Shown here one piece after another: positions 13,101 through 26,193 of a stretch of 64,000 nucleotides of DNA. The DNA comes from Varroa destructor (Eukaryota; Arthropoda; Arachnida; Mesostigmata; Varroidae), in contig NW_019211458.1 in assembly GCF_002443255.2 (NCBI RefSeq), forward strand, positions 40,269,170 to 40,333,169, in the 5' to 3' direction. Numbering within the stretch: the first letter of the stretch is position 1; the number at the start of each line of letters is the position of its first letter. Made by a program: the position numbers and the translations under genes. The notes under the pieces were generated by a model, which saw only the letters and a list, made by a program, of their open reading frames with translations, had not been told where the DNA came from and ran no database searches.

Positions 13101-13975
13101 CGATCAGGCCTCAACAGCTGAGCGAGATCTGATAGAGATTTAAATCCTTCACCGAAGCTGAGTGTCAGATGCACCGCAGATGTAATGTATATTTATTGAG
13201 TATGGATTTCCGCGGTGACTTTAAATCTGGTTGACAGTGATCCAGAAGGTGGTTTCTATCACAGACTTTCATCTACAATGCATTTACATTGTACCCGTTG
13301 GATGGAGAGGTTGTGTCAACGAAGAACAAACTATAGAGATGAAGTCGTTCGTTCACAGCTGAATCAATTTGACTTATATAAAGGGAAACTGTGTGCCGCG
13401 ACAGCTGCTGAAAGCAATAGAAATGCAGCAATATCGAATAGATGTATCCGGAGGTCACGAAACGAAAATCCAAGAAACAGAAAAGCAAATCACTATGACA
13501 AAACAGCAAGGACCACCGTGCAACAGTAATGAGTCACATGACACTTGGCCTATTAGGACTCTGGCGCGCGTTCATCTCTGAACCGATGCCATACAGCTAG
13601 CGAAACTGTTCGACGCGTTTGAATCCTTTAGACCCAACACTTGAACCTAGGCAATAATACACTCGATATGCAGCGAAAATCGCACTCTATTTTATAATGT
13701 TCGTCACGTTCTGCTAACATGCCCTGACTGCACCAGAGGAGTTCTTGACTCGATTCTACTTAGATACATCACAATTAATACAATACCTGAACTATACTTA
13801 TTTACAGAGGTTTAGCACAATAATCACTTTAGAAACAGACAACATAATTTTTCAACAGAAATCAGCCGTGAGATCCTTTTAGGGCGCAAAGTGCGGTAAC
13901 CTTCCACATGTGTGTTTCCACCATTCTTATGCTCGAACCTCGATTGGTTTGCGACCGATCCGCGATATGCTCTTT
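10164..13975. other. non-genic stretch
   Basis: Contains an (AT)n tract at 10859-10885. A 104-codon plus-strand frame (13215-13529) and a 75-codon minus-strand frame (11387-11614) show no motifs I recognise. Confidence 0.55.
10859..10885. repeat. (AT)n microsatellite
   Basis: 27 bases of alternating AT. Confidence 0.97.
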
Positions 13976-13979
13976 AATG

Positions 13980-14692
13980 TTAATGTCTTCTGTGTCCGCT
14001 TACGCAAATTGACATATACTCGTTGATTTTCCTCGTTCTCTGTCCTCTCGTCAGTTCGCGTGTCCGGCGTTTGAACACGCTCGTTGTTGTTGCATTAGGC
14101 GTAGTACTGACTAGCGACTCATAGTTCCTGTTGCTTGATGATACCATACACAGCCGCCGTCGTCGTCGTCCAGAATCAGCCGAGGGTTGGCTGCCAACGC
14201 TAGAAAGCAGCTTGGCGCGCTGCCGCTGTCTGGAAAATATACAAGTACTTCCAACGACTACACAAGAAACGGCAGCATCGACGTCGATAGCAGCGACAGG
14301 TTGCAACAGAAACGTACAGCAGACACATCGAGCAGTAGAGGTAGCGACGGCATGATCCATGCGCCCATAAGCCATGGCCGACGCGGCCAAGTGTTCGATA
14401 GGAAATCAAGCACCGCCCCCGGAGCAGTGGCCCGCCAATAGGGACAGCGCGCAACGGCCCCGGAATCTCCGACGGTTAGCACCATTATTGTAGCCATGGC
14501 ACCTGCATTGATGTTGGCATCACTTAGACGTATAAAAGATTCACAATGCTTGTACCGGCAGTGCGGCATTTCACAGCGTCTGTGTCGGCAGCAGAAACAG
14601 GTGTCGTCGTAAAAGCTGGGACCGATGGACCAACGCATGCTACATACAGGTAGGGTCTGTAGACACCCAAACACGCGATCCAGTCGCTGCAA
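13980..14692. promoter_or_regulatory. GC-rich block open on both strands
   Basis: A marked CpG-rich block with CGT repeats (14157-14170). It is open in several frames on both strands, as GC-rich DNA tends to be because stop codons are AT-rich. It could be a CpG-dense promoter or 5' exon. Candidate donors flank it, for example CAG|GTAGGG near 14650 on plus and GCAG|GTAAGC near 14767 on minus. Confidence 0.3.
14142..14441 (+). CDS. candidate coding segment, Ser/Arg-rich and disordered-looking
   Basis: A 99-codon plus-strand frame is bounded by two in-frame TGA codons just upstream (14136, 14139) and a TAG at 14439. It has no ATG near its beginning, so it would need to be an internal or downstream exon part. 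The product is rich in Ser, Thr, Asp and Arg and looks intrinsically disordered, like many N-terminal regions of regulatory proteins. No domain is visible. A 144-codon minus-strand frame (14258-14692) with a Cys-rich start overlaps it, so at most one is real. Confidence 0.22.
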   Translation, partial: YHTQPPSSSSRISRGLAANARKQLGALPLSGKYTSTSNDYTRNGSIDVDSSDRLQQKRTADTSSSRGSDGMIHAPISHGRRGQVFDRKSSTAPGAVARQ

Positions 14693-15738
14693 GAGTCAAC
14701 CCACTTATTGGCTGTTTAAAAGAGAAATCCTGCCCAGAACACTCAACACATTCGCAGGTACGCTTACCTGCGGCGTGTGTACATCGTATTTAGAGAAACA
14801 CCAAATTGCCAGAGTTCACTACCTACGGTCCCGCCATTTTGTCGTTGAAAATTATTTTTTTCTTATCGAGCTGCGCTGCTGCTTTCGATGGCAAGCAATC
14901 GACTCTATTAACTTAAATTCACTAGTAGTTCCTGAACTATGTCTCAGTTGGTACAAAACGGTGTCCACGCCGATCAAATCGCTACGGATGTTGCAGTTGT
15001 CGGAGCACAGCATCTAGTAGGTGGATGCCCTCCTGTGGGGCGCGACAACAGGTATTGAACGGCTGCAGGTAGCCATGATGAGCTGGCAGACACAAAGTCG
15101 GCCAACTGAAGACAGAAACGTTCGCCGGTGGCAGTTTGTCTTGTTGGCTGGTCATGGAGGTCATTCGTGAAAGGATGCTGAATCAAGATAGTATTGTTCA
15201 CTTCATTCACTTCGATCGTAGAATTCATTCGGAACCCAAACCTCTTGTAAATTAGTTTCAAGGAATCCTTCTTTAGGTTGGCGGATAACTTCTAAATCGT
15301 CATCGTGAGTAAAACGGTATAAGTATGTACAGGCTTGCAGGTCACAAGCAGGTCAGACACAAGAGAATCTAGCGCATATAATTTTTAGACTAATACTAGG
15401 GCAAAAAGTCTTCAAAATCCAAGGCCCGACATGTATTGTCTAATGTCTTCGCTACGGACGAGCTCTTACGTATAGTTTTTTCGTTGCCCTAAAGTACCAG
15501 TTGTTGCCACTCTCCATAAGGCTTACGAAGAGTGTTTTATGAGAACATCCACCATAGAGGTTATGTCAAAAGCTAGGAAATTAATTAAACTAGAGTAAAA
15601 GCCATTTATGATAATCAAAATTTTTGATAACGAACTTCGCAGTTATTTTAGAGACTGGAGTTTATATCGTCTGTCAGGTCCTTTAGATAAACCTCAGCGG
15701 TGCTTATACCTTTTGCGCTTCTTGGAATATACATAGGA
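14693..15738. other. non-genic stretch
   Basis: Short overlapping frames on both strands (for example 14974-15261 minus) without recognisable motifs. Confidence 0.5.
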
Positions 15739-15778
15739 ATACACATGTGGAGATATATATATATCTCCACATGTGTAT
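15739..15778. repeat. perfect 40-bp palindrome
   Basis: Reads ATACACATGTGGAGAT, then (AT)4, then the exact reverse complement ATCTCCACATGTGTAT. All 20 base pairs match, so the DNA can extrude a cruciform and the RNA can fold as a hairpin. A further AT run follows to about 15792. Confidence 0.95.
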
Positions 15779-15792
15779 ATATATATATATAT

Positions 15793-18700
15793 GTACTTTG
15801 TTATCTGCTACGAAGTATCATAAATACACAATTGCAGTCTTCAAGGTCTTTTGAACACATAACAAGCTAAACGAAAAATCCCCAGCCAGTTACACTAAAA
15901 AGATAGGTCGAAAATAATTACTTTTAGCGATACTGACTTTTGATATGTTGCCCGTACTCTGTGAAAGCACATGTATAAATTAGTAACTGACCAATCAGCA
16001 AATAACATCTTAGTAATCTGGCTAAGTAATCGAGCCCTAAATTGTTATTGGAACAACGAATGTCTACTACATGAAGAGGCATATATATGGAACGGTACGC
16101 ATTGGGTTTGACGGTCCACTTACAGCAAGTCGACCGAGTAACTCGTCTTCTGCGTCTAGAACGCATCTCCAAATCGAGACATTGTTTACACACGTCAGGT
16201 CCATTTTAATATGTATTTTCTCAGTTGGCAGAACATATACATTGTTAATTAATAGCCCTTGTGCCGAAAGCAAGCAAATATTATACCTTGAAAGGGAATT
16301 GTAAACGCTTCCTTTTTCAACATAGGGACGGTTTAATTCCAAGTTCTACTCATATGACAGCGCCGCCGACGCATGTCGCCTATGGGAAAATTTTCAGGGA
16401 CACAAGATGCAACACTTTCTGGAAATATATATATATACACACACAAGCACGAAGTGGATGAGCGAAACGGCATTTCTTTTTTCTTTCCGCATGAAGAACG
16501 GAAGAGTTTCATATACGCAGATAAGCTTTTCTTCAACGTCATGAATGCCGTTCCATACCTTTCAACTAAGAAGAATAAAGTTCCGGTTTGGCATGAAATA
16601 CTCGATCGCTAAATTCAGCCACAATCAGCCCACCTGAGCAGAACAAAAATTAGCGAAAAAATTCAGATATACAACAGGAGCAATCCAGTGTGTTATATAA
16701 ACTTGTGCGGTCCTCTTTTCCAAGGCGATATTGAAAAACTATTATTATTAAGACCTAAACCTCCGTAAGTCTTCAGTTGGGGCATACAGGAAACAGCTGT
16801 TTTTGCAAACCTAACTCTGCTGCAACAGTTTCCCGTAGTGTAAGAGTAGGTCAAGATGCGACTCACTCATCTTAGACAAACGGTGATGTAAGTAAAGTAT
16901 GATAAGCCTATGTATTATGCGCATATCACCGCTTGGAAGGGTTGCTTCTTCTGTGGTAGTGTTAGTAGTAACGTAAAAGCTAAAGTCCGTCAAGGAAGGA
17001 TGGCTCATTATGACGTCCGCTATATTAATAATTCTCTCTCGTTTAGCGCCGCTGGCGACAAGTCCTTCATCTTCCGAAATTCTGGAAATTCTGGTCCCCG
17101 CAGCAGCCGTAATCGCCGCCGGCCTCGTCGTCTTTAACCATCCCACTGTTTCTTCCGAAAAAATCAAAAACAAACACATCATTGTAATTGGTGTGTCTAA
17201 TGTAGGATCGGTAATTGCATTAAACCGGATATATAACTGCGCAGATTATCTAGTTCTGGGTAAGTAGAACATAATGATAAGGAAAATGAAGCGCAACGTT
17301 GTTTGCTATATTTGGACCTAGTTTCTATTTTAAGGCTTAGCACTAGAGTGGAACGTTACGGGATCTGCGCTTGGTGGATTATCTCATAGTTTATGCAAAA
17401 GTAATCATAGTTACTGCCCGTCATGTGAATGACGTGCTGAAGTCCTTTCCGTGACGGCAATTGTTGGAAACAACAATCGCCGTGTATTCCAATACTTTGT
17501 TGTTGGGTCTTTAATAAATCTCTGTCTATTTATTTGTGGTCCCTAAATTATTAGCAATAGTAATAATTTAGCATTTCCGAATTTAGCTCAATACAAGAGA
17601 TTTCTCGCTGTTTTCGATACACGTTGAGAATCCAGCCCGCCGGAGTAATTAAATGACGTTTCGTCAGTAAATCAGGCTACGGGGACAGCAAGCGTGGCAT
17701 AATAAGCGCTTGCATAAAGAAAGAAGAATCTTTCTGAAATTTCAAAAATTAGCCATAAAACAATACACACCGTGTGACTTTTTCGAAGGGGTCTAGTAAA
17801 AGTACTGCGTAAATAATAATTACAAATCTTCACGTAAATGGATCACATTTGCGTATCACCTAGTGGTAGCTTATGTAGATATGCCTGACAAAACCTTTCT
17901 CGATTACGCCCAACATCGCGTTCGCGCTTGTTCGCGAATACTTCAGGCCCTCTTTTCTACGAAATCCCTAAACGTACTTTTAAGGCCATTCTCATGTACA
18001 CCTAAACAATGTTCTAGAACACAATTAAAGGAAACAACACATATTATCATCCACTGATTGTAAGTGAACTAACAACGTATTGCAATATTCTGCAATACAT
18101 TCATTGGGCCTCGTTGGCAACGAGTGAACTTATGTGAGTTACGACGACTCGTCATTAAGACATAATATTACAATGCAAGATTTATTCGCTAGTGATAACT
18201 GAATCAATATTTGCCTTCGCCATGGTAATGGATATCGTTGTTTATGACGGCTACGAAGAGCTATTTCTATTTGAAGACAAAAAGTTAACAGGCTAGGAAT
18301 CAGCGCTTCGCTTAACAGCGTGTGCGATTGTCTGAAAATTATACCGCCAGATGAATAGAATTCAAACGGTGGACAACTTCATACTTGAAAGACAGTTAAT
18401 CCATCATTTGCATTGAAGGAGAGCCATCATAGAGCAAAATTGAAAACATCGCAGTACTGACTATTCACGTGGAGTATTATATATGCGTCAAGGTAGAAAT
18501 CAACTGTCGATGGATCTATCTAGTATACATGCCACGGCTATTATTTGTATTGTCAATATATGAATACGTATTAAATAATATAGCTAGATAGCTATCAGAA
18601 TCGTTTTTAGTTTGTTAACAATCGTCGTTTTTGGGGTCGCGTTGGACGTCATCGAAGCCGAAAGTGTAGGGACAGCACTGCAGCTTAAGTCCGGCTTAAA

Positions 18701-20080
18701 TCTGTTGAATATATCTTATGTCTGAGTCATCAAAGCGCGCTTTTCATTAAACAACTACACATAATTTATTGAATAAGGCATTCACTGACAATGTAGTAGA
18801 AATATCGCAACATTAGTAGACACGTGTAACCCGTTGAATCATAAGTACTCTATTATCTGGTCACATCGGAAGCATAAACGTGTAGGGCGTCAAATTTATT
18901 AATGATTTAAGTTCGAGCCATTGCGTGAATACTCAGCAAGGCGTTTTCTCAGTGAGCCTTGCAAATACTTGCTAACGTGACGTAAAACGAATAAACTTTT
19001 AATCTATAATTAATGTTTCCTTTTATCGTTACGTCGTCCTTAAAGATAAGCTTAAGCCGTTTGCATCTGTTACTCCTATCCATTTAGAAATTTCAAACTC
19101 GCTTCTAGATCAAATTGACGCCATCGCCAACGTAATCAAATCCGATAGGAACGAAGTATCCGTTGTTCTCGTTGCCTGGTCCGCGTTCCACGAATCAGAC
19201 GGATTTCATTTATTCGATCTAAAGCCAAACGCGTCGGAGTCGGATAATGCCAAACGTGACGCCTCGAAAATGATGAAAATAATAGCGTACTGCACACCCC
19301 CGCTCGATGGCTGTACGCTACCCCTGTGCCGAAACCAGGCGCGTCGGTTAACATGGGTGCCACCACCGATTTCGCTTCAAGAGGATTTTACTCGAATCGT
19401 TCGCCTAGTTGTCTCATCGGCGCTCGTTCCCTCTTACCCTCCCGTATTGCAAACGGCTATAAGAATCAACGTCTTATTCTGTCGATGAGAACAAGTGGAT
19501 TTGTATTGGTCCTGTTTTGTTAACGCTATCGTCGATGATACCGCTATTGCGGTGATGCACTAACTGTACTGTAAAAAAGCGAGCGTTGCGGGACGATCAA
19601 TGTCCGGTTTAGCTGAGTCGTGATCCGTGTGTCCCCTAGCAGATGTCGCAGACCCTCCAGCGTTCTGAAGGCTCTGTAGAATTTTACAAGGAATCATTAG
19701 ACCGTATTGTAGTAGGAGTGTAGCTGAAGCTACAATACGAGGCACAAAGAAGAACGCTCTGGTCGATACATGCACGCACACATTATCCACTGTACACGGC
19801 GCTACTTAAGACGTAATAAAGAAAATCAAGATAGGGTAAAATAGAAAAACGCTGAAACCATTGCCTGGCCGATATTCGCTTCCAGTTGAGCTTGATTCCT
19901 GGCGAATCGTCGTGGCCATCGTCGACGTGTCACTGCTACCGTATTTTAGTAAGACAACATCGCGGATCCTGTTGAAAGTGTCGGTGCAGAGTCATACCGA
20001 TGCGTAGTAGTTAATGCCGGACATCAGGCGCTAGTGTTTTTTTTGACGGTGTCTTGTCGCGTTTCTTTATGCGAAATACA
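15793..20080. other. non-genic stretch with hairpin and GC-richer patch
   Basis: Holds an AT/AC tract at 16425-16445, a hairpin at 17454-17483 and a GC-richer patch at 19130-19560 with overlapping frames on both strands. A strong donor-like GGGTAAGT at about 17260 follows an 85-codon plus-strand frame (17010-17267) that has no recognisable domain. Confidence 0.5.
17454..17483. repeat. inverted repeat, 13-bp stem with GAAA loop
   Basis: ACGGCAATTGTTG, loop GAAA, CAACAATCGCCGT. Twelve of thirteen pairs match, and the loop is a GNRA-type tetraloop if transcribed from this strand. Confidence 0.85.
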
Positions 20081-20236
20081 ATGGCGGCGTCCACAGGATG
20101 GCAGCAATGTAGCGGCAGCGGCAGCCCCAGTAATAACAATCGCTTTAATCGTAATTGTGTCGGCATTTTTTCGTCGCTCCCCATAGTGAAATCGGCATTA
20201 CGACCCTTTACTGTTGTCACCCAAGATGAAGGATGA
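20081..20236 (+). CDS. candidate small ORF starting MAAS
   Basis: A 51-codon frame from ATG 20081 (ACAATGG context) to TGA. Gly/Ser/Asn-rich for the first 25 residues, then moderately hydrophobic. CpG-rich compared with its flanks. In-frame ATG 20069 is an alternative start. No domain and no clear donor. It could be a first-exon fragment or chance. Confidence 0.22.
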   Translation: MAASTGWQQCSGSGSPSNNNRFNRNCVGIFSSLPIVKSALRPFTVVTQDEG

Positions 20237-21877
20237 TGTCTGTAGGACAGCTAGTCAGTGTCACTTGACCACGAAGGAGAACAAGCAATACAATAACAAA
20301 AACTATCGGAACACACAGATAAGTTCGCCAGATCGTTTTTAGCTAAACAGATACATAGTCTCTTTAGCCCCGCACTTCCTCCCCCCGCCCCATCGAGTGC
20401 AACGGCAGAAATCAAACGATAACAACAAGCAAGCGGACTGGTTCGTGACAAATTGGAGAATATATTGTGGTAATAACGAAAGCAACCTCTACAGATGTAA
20501 GTGCAATTACTATGTACACTTAGACAGAAAGCTGTACGTGAACTAGAATATTGAAAGTGAGACAACTCAGATTTTTATTGTTCAGTGACTTGGGCCTGTA
20601 GAAGGACGCTGTAGTGCGAGTGACCTATCGTGTTATGCGTTCCAACTATTGCTGTTAATAAACTTTGTTGAACTCCATAGTACCTCCATAGAGAGAAATA
20701 GTTATTAATTTATAATATTATTATTTATTTTATTAGGTTATTATACCGTTACCTCTTTGGATTCATTTTCTTTTGGGGGGGTTTTTATAGGAACAGATAC
20801 TTCGTGAATCCGGTTATATAAATATTAGATAGTGAACTTACTTAGAAGTTATTTGAAAAACGTCAACGGCACCAACTAGTATTTTAATTATTTATTTATT
20901 TAATGTTTTAATTAACATCACCATATATATGCTGCTGCTTCATCAACGTCTATACAAGCGAAACAAATAAAAAAGAGGACCCGTTTCAGGCTACCTGACG
21001 GCTGAATGCTTTCAATGGTATATTAGTATCATTAGTAAGTACTGCACTACATAGTAGCTACGGTCACGATCACAATAACTGATATCGAGTCAGGGCACAT
21101 CGACGGGGGTCAGCGTATCTCAATGCTCTACTCTTAATAAAAATTAATTAAATAAATAAATTCATATCCATATGAGAATGATGACACAGTGCTGTGCAAA
21201 AGGGCAACGTGTAAATCATTGTAAGTTCACATCGAATCTAGGTATAGATACATTTGACTGTTACAGGCCGCAATTAAGTCGCGCTAGCCACGCGCAAATA
21301 GGTAAACAAGGGCCCTGACGAAAGTTCAAACACGGACAAGCCTAAAAGACGTATGGTGCATATTCTGCAAAGAGAAATGCTCGCGCGCAAAAATCGATCA
21401 AACGGGAGTTTAAATAGCAAAAGATTCTGGATATTACTGCATGCTTCTATCGGACGGATTAGATCATCCCATTTAAATTTGTGTGTCATCATGCGTTTGG
21501 TGCATGCGAGCAGTAAGCAGTAGTTCGATCTATATATATGTACTACAGATAGGTTTAATTATGTAAATGTGCTGCTTCATAATACATTCTACATTATTCA
21601 TGATGATTGTTGAATTGATTTCATCAAGGTCGTGTCCGATGATATCACAACAGAGCCGGCGTTTGTTACGTCAGAACAGAGTCGACATACGGTACGATCG
21701 AAGAAAAACTTCCACATAACGAAATCACTGCAGTTACTTAATGGGCGATCTAGGCCAGGATATTTCCGCAGGATTTCATATTTAGCCCAGTTCTCCTACA
21801 CTGACTGTTTAAGGAAAAACGCAAGCCTTCAAATAGAAGCTGTTTAGGAAAGCTGAACGAGCGGCCCCTATGTGGAC

Positions 21878-21908
21878 AAGGAAACGCGGACTTCGTCTGC
21901 GTTTCCTT
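21878..21908. repeat. inverted repeat, 14-bp stem with 3-base loop
   Basis: AAGGAAACGCGGAC, TTC, GTCTGCGTTTCCTT. All pairs are Watson-Crick except one G-T. Very tight loop. Confidence 0.88.
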
Positions 21909-22589
21909 ATCTACGGAGAGGGCACTCCGCAAAAGCAGACTCCGTTCAAAGTGAACGAAACGAGCGTTCCTGTAATAATTCGAGACGTACTGTATGAGAA
22001 AATTTCCAATTACATAACGACTATGAACGGCTGAACAGCCAGCTTAGCTGGACGTATTCGTTGAAGATTGCAAAAAAAGTGCTGACAGCGGAATTACAAA
22101 TAGCGGTACATTAGTGTATATATATATATAATAAAGCCTATGTTTCAGCAAACTATTCTTTCAAATGATATCAGCGCAAGACGTACCGGCGATATAAGTC
22201 GTACGCGTGCATTATAAGAGACATTTATTTTATTACTTACGGCTGAGCGGTCGAAATAATTATTATGACGATACTGATGACTGAAATTCTGAGCGTATTT
22301 TTTTCTATTTGGCGACGTCGTTTAAAGGCGCATGAGTATCCGTATAGGCAAAGACTGTCACTCAGAAAATTACGTTACGAATATTTCGATTAATACGGAA
22401 GAAAAGGAAGAAGGGTTATATTGAACGTCCATTACGCGTCGGTTGATTAAGAGGCCTATTGAGACGGCATAGCACTGACTATGCGTTCAATTCAGATTCC
22501 GATAACAACACATGTTACGCACGTAATAACTTCCAACGGGAGCACAGACGTATCTATAAAAGCTCTACTGTTATACGAAATGTATTTGA

Positions 22590-22636
22590 CTGGCCGGCCG
22601 GCCGGCTGGCTGACTGGCTGGCTGGATGGCTGGCTG
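22590..22636. repeat. GGCC/GGCT tetranucleotide repeat
   Basis: Tandem GGCC units pass into GGCT/GACT/GGAT variants over about 45 bases, a decaying GC-rich microsatellite. Confidence 0.9.
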
Positions 22637-23792
22637 ATACGCGGCATCCATTTGGATGAGTTACAACTTTATTAGCATATTAATAAGACGAAAACATCAC
22701 GTCAGAACATCGAAGTCAAAGTGATTACGATATGATGCACGTATCGGCATCAACGGCATCTCATGCACAAAACGAAAACGTGCACAAATTCGTGCCAGAT
22801 GGTAGCATATAGGAGACACAAGTAAGTGAAATCTGTCCTATTAACTTCGGTTAGTTATGATTATTAACAGGTCTCCCACTGTCAATTAGACTTCACCCAA
22901 GCTCTCGTTGCAACTCGTCATAACAATCAGCAGATGGCGATGTTGGTCCTGTTTGCTATTGTCTAATTCAGACATAGGCACCTTCTAGAATAGTTTGCGT
23001 ACCAAGTTTTTGCTCTGAAAAGATACCGCGTGCACAGCTAGTAATGGTAGCGCGTTCAGAGGTCCGGCCTGATACAGAAGACGTAATACGTGAACATACG
23101 CGAATAATCCCTCTGTAAGCCGTGCTCAAAAAGCCCGCCTCAATTGCGGCTGAGTTTTTTTACGAGAAAAAGTCATACGGATAGATTTGGGTTTCAAGCG
23201 TCCAGTTTCACCTTCAAGCGCTAGTGTTAGGCCCTAAGCCGTCGCTGGCAAGGCGCTGGTTCCAAGGCTGTGTAGCTTCCGCTGGTAAGCCAGCGACCCG
23301 ATCCCGTAGTACATATCGATCGTATTATGAGAACGGTTTTGCTCATGCGTTCGATGAATCTTTCGAAAGCTCACGTACGTCTCACCATGTAAAAACCTAG
23401 AACATAGATCTCTTGATTCTATGTTATCGTCGGTACTCTCTAATTGCAAGGTTCATTATCATTACTACAAAGCTTCCGACGCTGTACTCACACCTACAAT
23501 AGTACAAATACAGTAGATCCCTGTGCAGACTTGGTATAGAACAATGCGGTCTAAAGGAACTCTTACATTTCATCCTCTAAGGGAGTTTCTTCGTATTTTG
23601 CATTAAAATTAACCAAGACCATCGGCTACACACTGTCGTTTTCGATAACCGCTCGATCATACAAAACGTTGCACTACGCTTGGTCAAGGCTGAATTTCAA
23701 CTAACTCATACATACAATGATAGCCTTTTGTATTGCTTTGCCAAGCGAGTGTATTCACCGCGTCGACCCACAGGGTAATTGGTGGTTCGTCC

Positions 23793-23809
23793 TTTTTTTT
23801 TTTTTTTTT
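23793..23809. repeat. poly-T tract (17)
   Basis: Homopolymer of 17 T. On the minus strand it could be an old retroposon poly-A tail, but no element body is recognised next to it. Confidence 0.9.
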
Positions 23810-25416
23810 AGAAGTCCCGCACGACCTAAGTTCAAAGTGGCCACAGTGATCCGAGCTCGACATTGGAAAGTCAACTTCTGATGAGGCACGCTTGAAAAAA
23901 ATCAATACCAAACATACTTCGTCTAGCAGCTTGAGGTTATCACCTTGTAACGTATGCGCTGCTGAGGAAGATATCGCCGACGCGATCGACGCGAAGTTCT
24001 CTTCCATATAGCTCAAGAGGATGTTTCATAAGCCGTATTCGAAGACAGATTTTATTTTCTCACTTAAAATGAAAGGGTCTATATGACAACAAAAAAGACA
24101 AAGACAATTTACGGCTACCAAGCTACCCTTGAAGTGGAAGTAAACCAGCATTTGTTATGTGTTTATTTCACACAATCACACCTGTCGTGTGAACGTTTGT
24201 ACATTGAGGAGGTCTTCCATTTCAAAATTGGTATAGCATATCTACACGATACGCGCATGCGTGCGAAATGGTCAGCTCTTACAATGTATGTGCGCACAGT
24301 AGGTATAGACCCTTATTGTATAATCAGGTTACATTAGGTACGTCGTGAATGTTTATCCTATTGAATCCAGTTCAGTTAGCTCGACGCGCTCTTTTAGTCG
24401 TCTGCTTTATTAAGTGCAATGGCATACGTTTAAGTTCACCCACTCTGATTTTGGTAGAACAGCTACGGCGAACATACACTGGGGCACGCCCAGAAGAAAG
24501 GAGCATTGACAAATTATCGCAGCGTGACGTTTAACCTCTTGAATCGCTGCCTCTACCAACCCAGTTAGTGTTTCAGATTTACATATGAAGTCTTTGACAA
24601 TAGCAACAAAATAACGCATGTTCAATATCTAGAACCGTTCTCTAACACTCGATTGATTTTAGCGATTTATCTAGTACATTACAAAGACGCTCGGATAAAC
24701 GAACCCATCCCAAACTACTCTATATATATATAGATGACTATTCAGTTCGATTGGCTGACCATAAGGCGGAGATGTTAGCAGAATTATAAACGGACAGCTT
24801 ACCATAATGCCTGTCATCATAAAACTGTGTTGTGCTATAAGAACGGCATAATATTTCAGTAGTGTCTGGTAGCGATAGCGGAATCCTCTGTTCTGCCAGA
24901 CGCGGCTCACTCTATGAGCCCGTGAAAACCAAGCTTTTCCTAGTGTTAATGCTGGATGGTCATTTTTGGTAAACGAACAGGACGATGATGCTAATACGTG
25001 ACAATCCTCCAATAAAGCGAGGATCTCTTACTGTTATAACTCGAACAAAAAAGTGAAACTGTTATATCTGCGTTTTACTTTAGACCGATAAAACCAACGT
25101 CATTTTTACGAGTTGACCGAGACTGGAGTTGTCAGAATGAGGCACGCCCTATAGCTGAACATTACCCTTTTGCATTTTTTTTTAAGGCTTCCACTCAATA
25201 GTCCCACGCATTGAACACAATATGAACATTTACGAACATCTTCAAGAAGGGGCCCACGTGGGCAGAAACTTCAGAGCCTCCTTATATGCTGGTCAGCCTT
25301 TACAGAAATTAATTTACTTACAGCACGTTCTTTGGCACGTAAAAGATGTGATCTATTTCGGTTGGTGACTGTGCAAACATTTTCTCGTCGAACACGATCA
25401 GTTATCCTGATGGATA

Positions 25417-25438
25417 TATACGCGTAAAGACGCGTATA
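25417..25438. repeat. inverted repeat, 9-bp stem
   Basis: TATACGCGT, AAAG, ACGCGTATA. Perfect stem with a four-base loop. Confidence 0.85.
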
Positions 25439-26025
25439 AACACGCCGTACATCAATCTAAAATACCATGAAATAGCGTGTCACGGACCAAACAGACTTTT
25501 AGTTGGGAAATTTAAGCTGCTGAGAAGTTTCAGCTCTATGCAATAAATATTTTATGAATTAAAATGGTTTTGTTCTTTATATGCCTGCCAAAATAGTGAT
25601 TTATCCAATAATTTTAAGCAGTACTTTTCCGGCCAGCTGATGAACTTGTTCCTTCTCTCTTTGTCTTATAACGAGTCTTTACACCGAAAGGTTTTCAGAA
25701 GTTCTCCGAGATTAGCGCCAACGAATCGAGCTACGTCACTCAATAATACTACTACTTGTAACAAGTATCATCAGCCGGTTAGACTCAGCGAGAAGGGATC
25801 ACCATTACTTGAAATACACACGCGTGCGTTATCCATTCACCCTTCCGCGGCAGTTCCGTTACATAAACGGGTCTTATTGTCTTGTGCGTGGGCAGCTCCC
25901 GTTCCACCTATCCGCGCTGACGTAATAAGTTACCGGCGAAATTTATCTACACGATCTGATAATCGTTGGTGAACAGTGATAATAATAACAGCTGTGTTTG
26001 ATGCTCATCTAAAGATTAACCATAC

Positions 26026-26050
26026 AGGTAGGTAGGTGGGTAGGTAGGTA
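26026..26050. repeat. (AGGT)n microsatellite
   Basis: About six tandem AGGT/TAGG units with one GGTGGG interruption. Confidence 0.92.
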
Positions 26051-26172
26051 CTCAGTCCGCCGATGCCATCTTTTCTCGTTTGCGTAACAGGGAACACAAT
26101 TGAACAATTCTTATACTCAAAGGTACCCACGTAGTAATCTGCCTGCCAAAAAAAGAGTAGCCTGCCAAATAT

Positions 26173-26193
26173 GAGATAGATAGATAGATAGAG
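26173..26193. repeat. (GATA)n microsatellite
   Basis: Four to five GATA units in tandem. Confidence 0.92.

Noticed and set aside
16811..17267. Overlapping 123- and 85-codon frames with a GGGTAAGT donor at 17260
   Set aside because: No recognisable domain on either strand, no convincing acceptor, and lengths within chance expectation.
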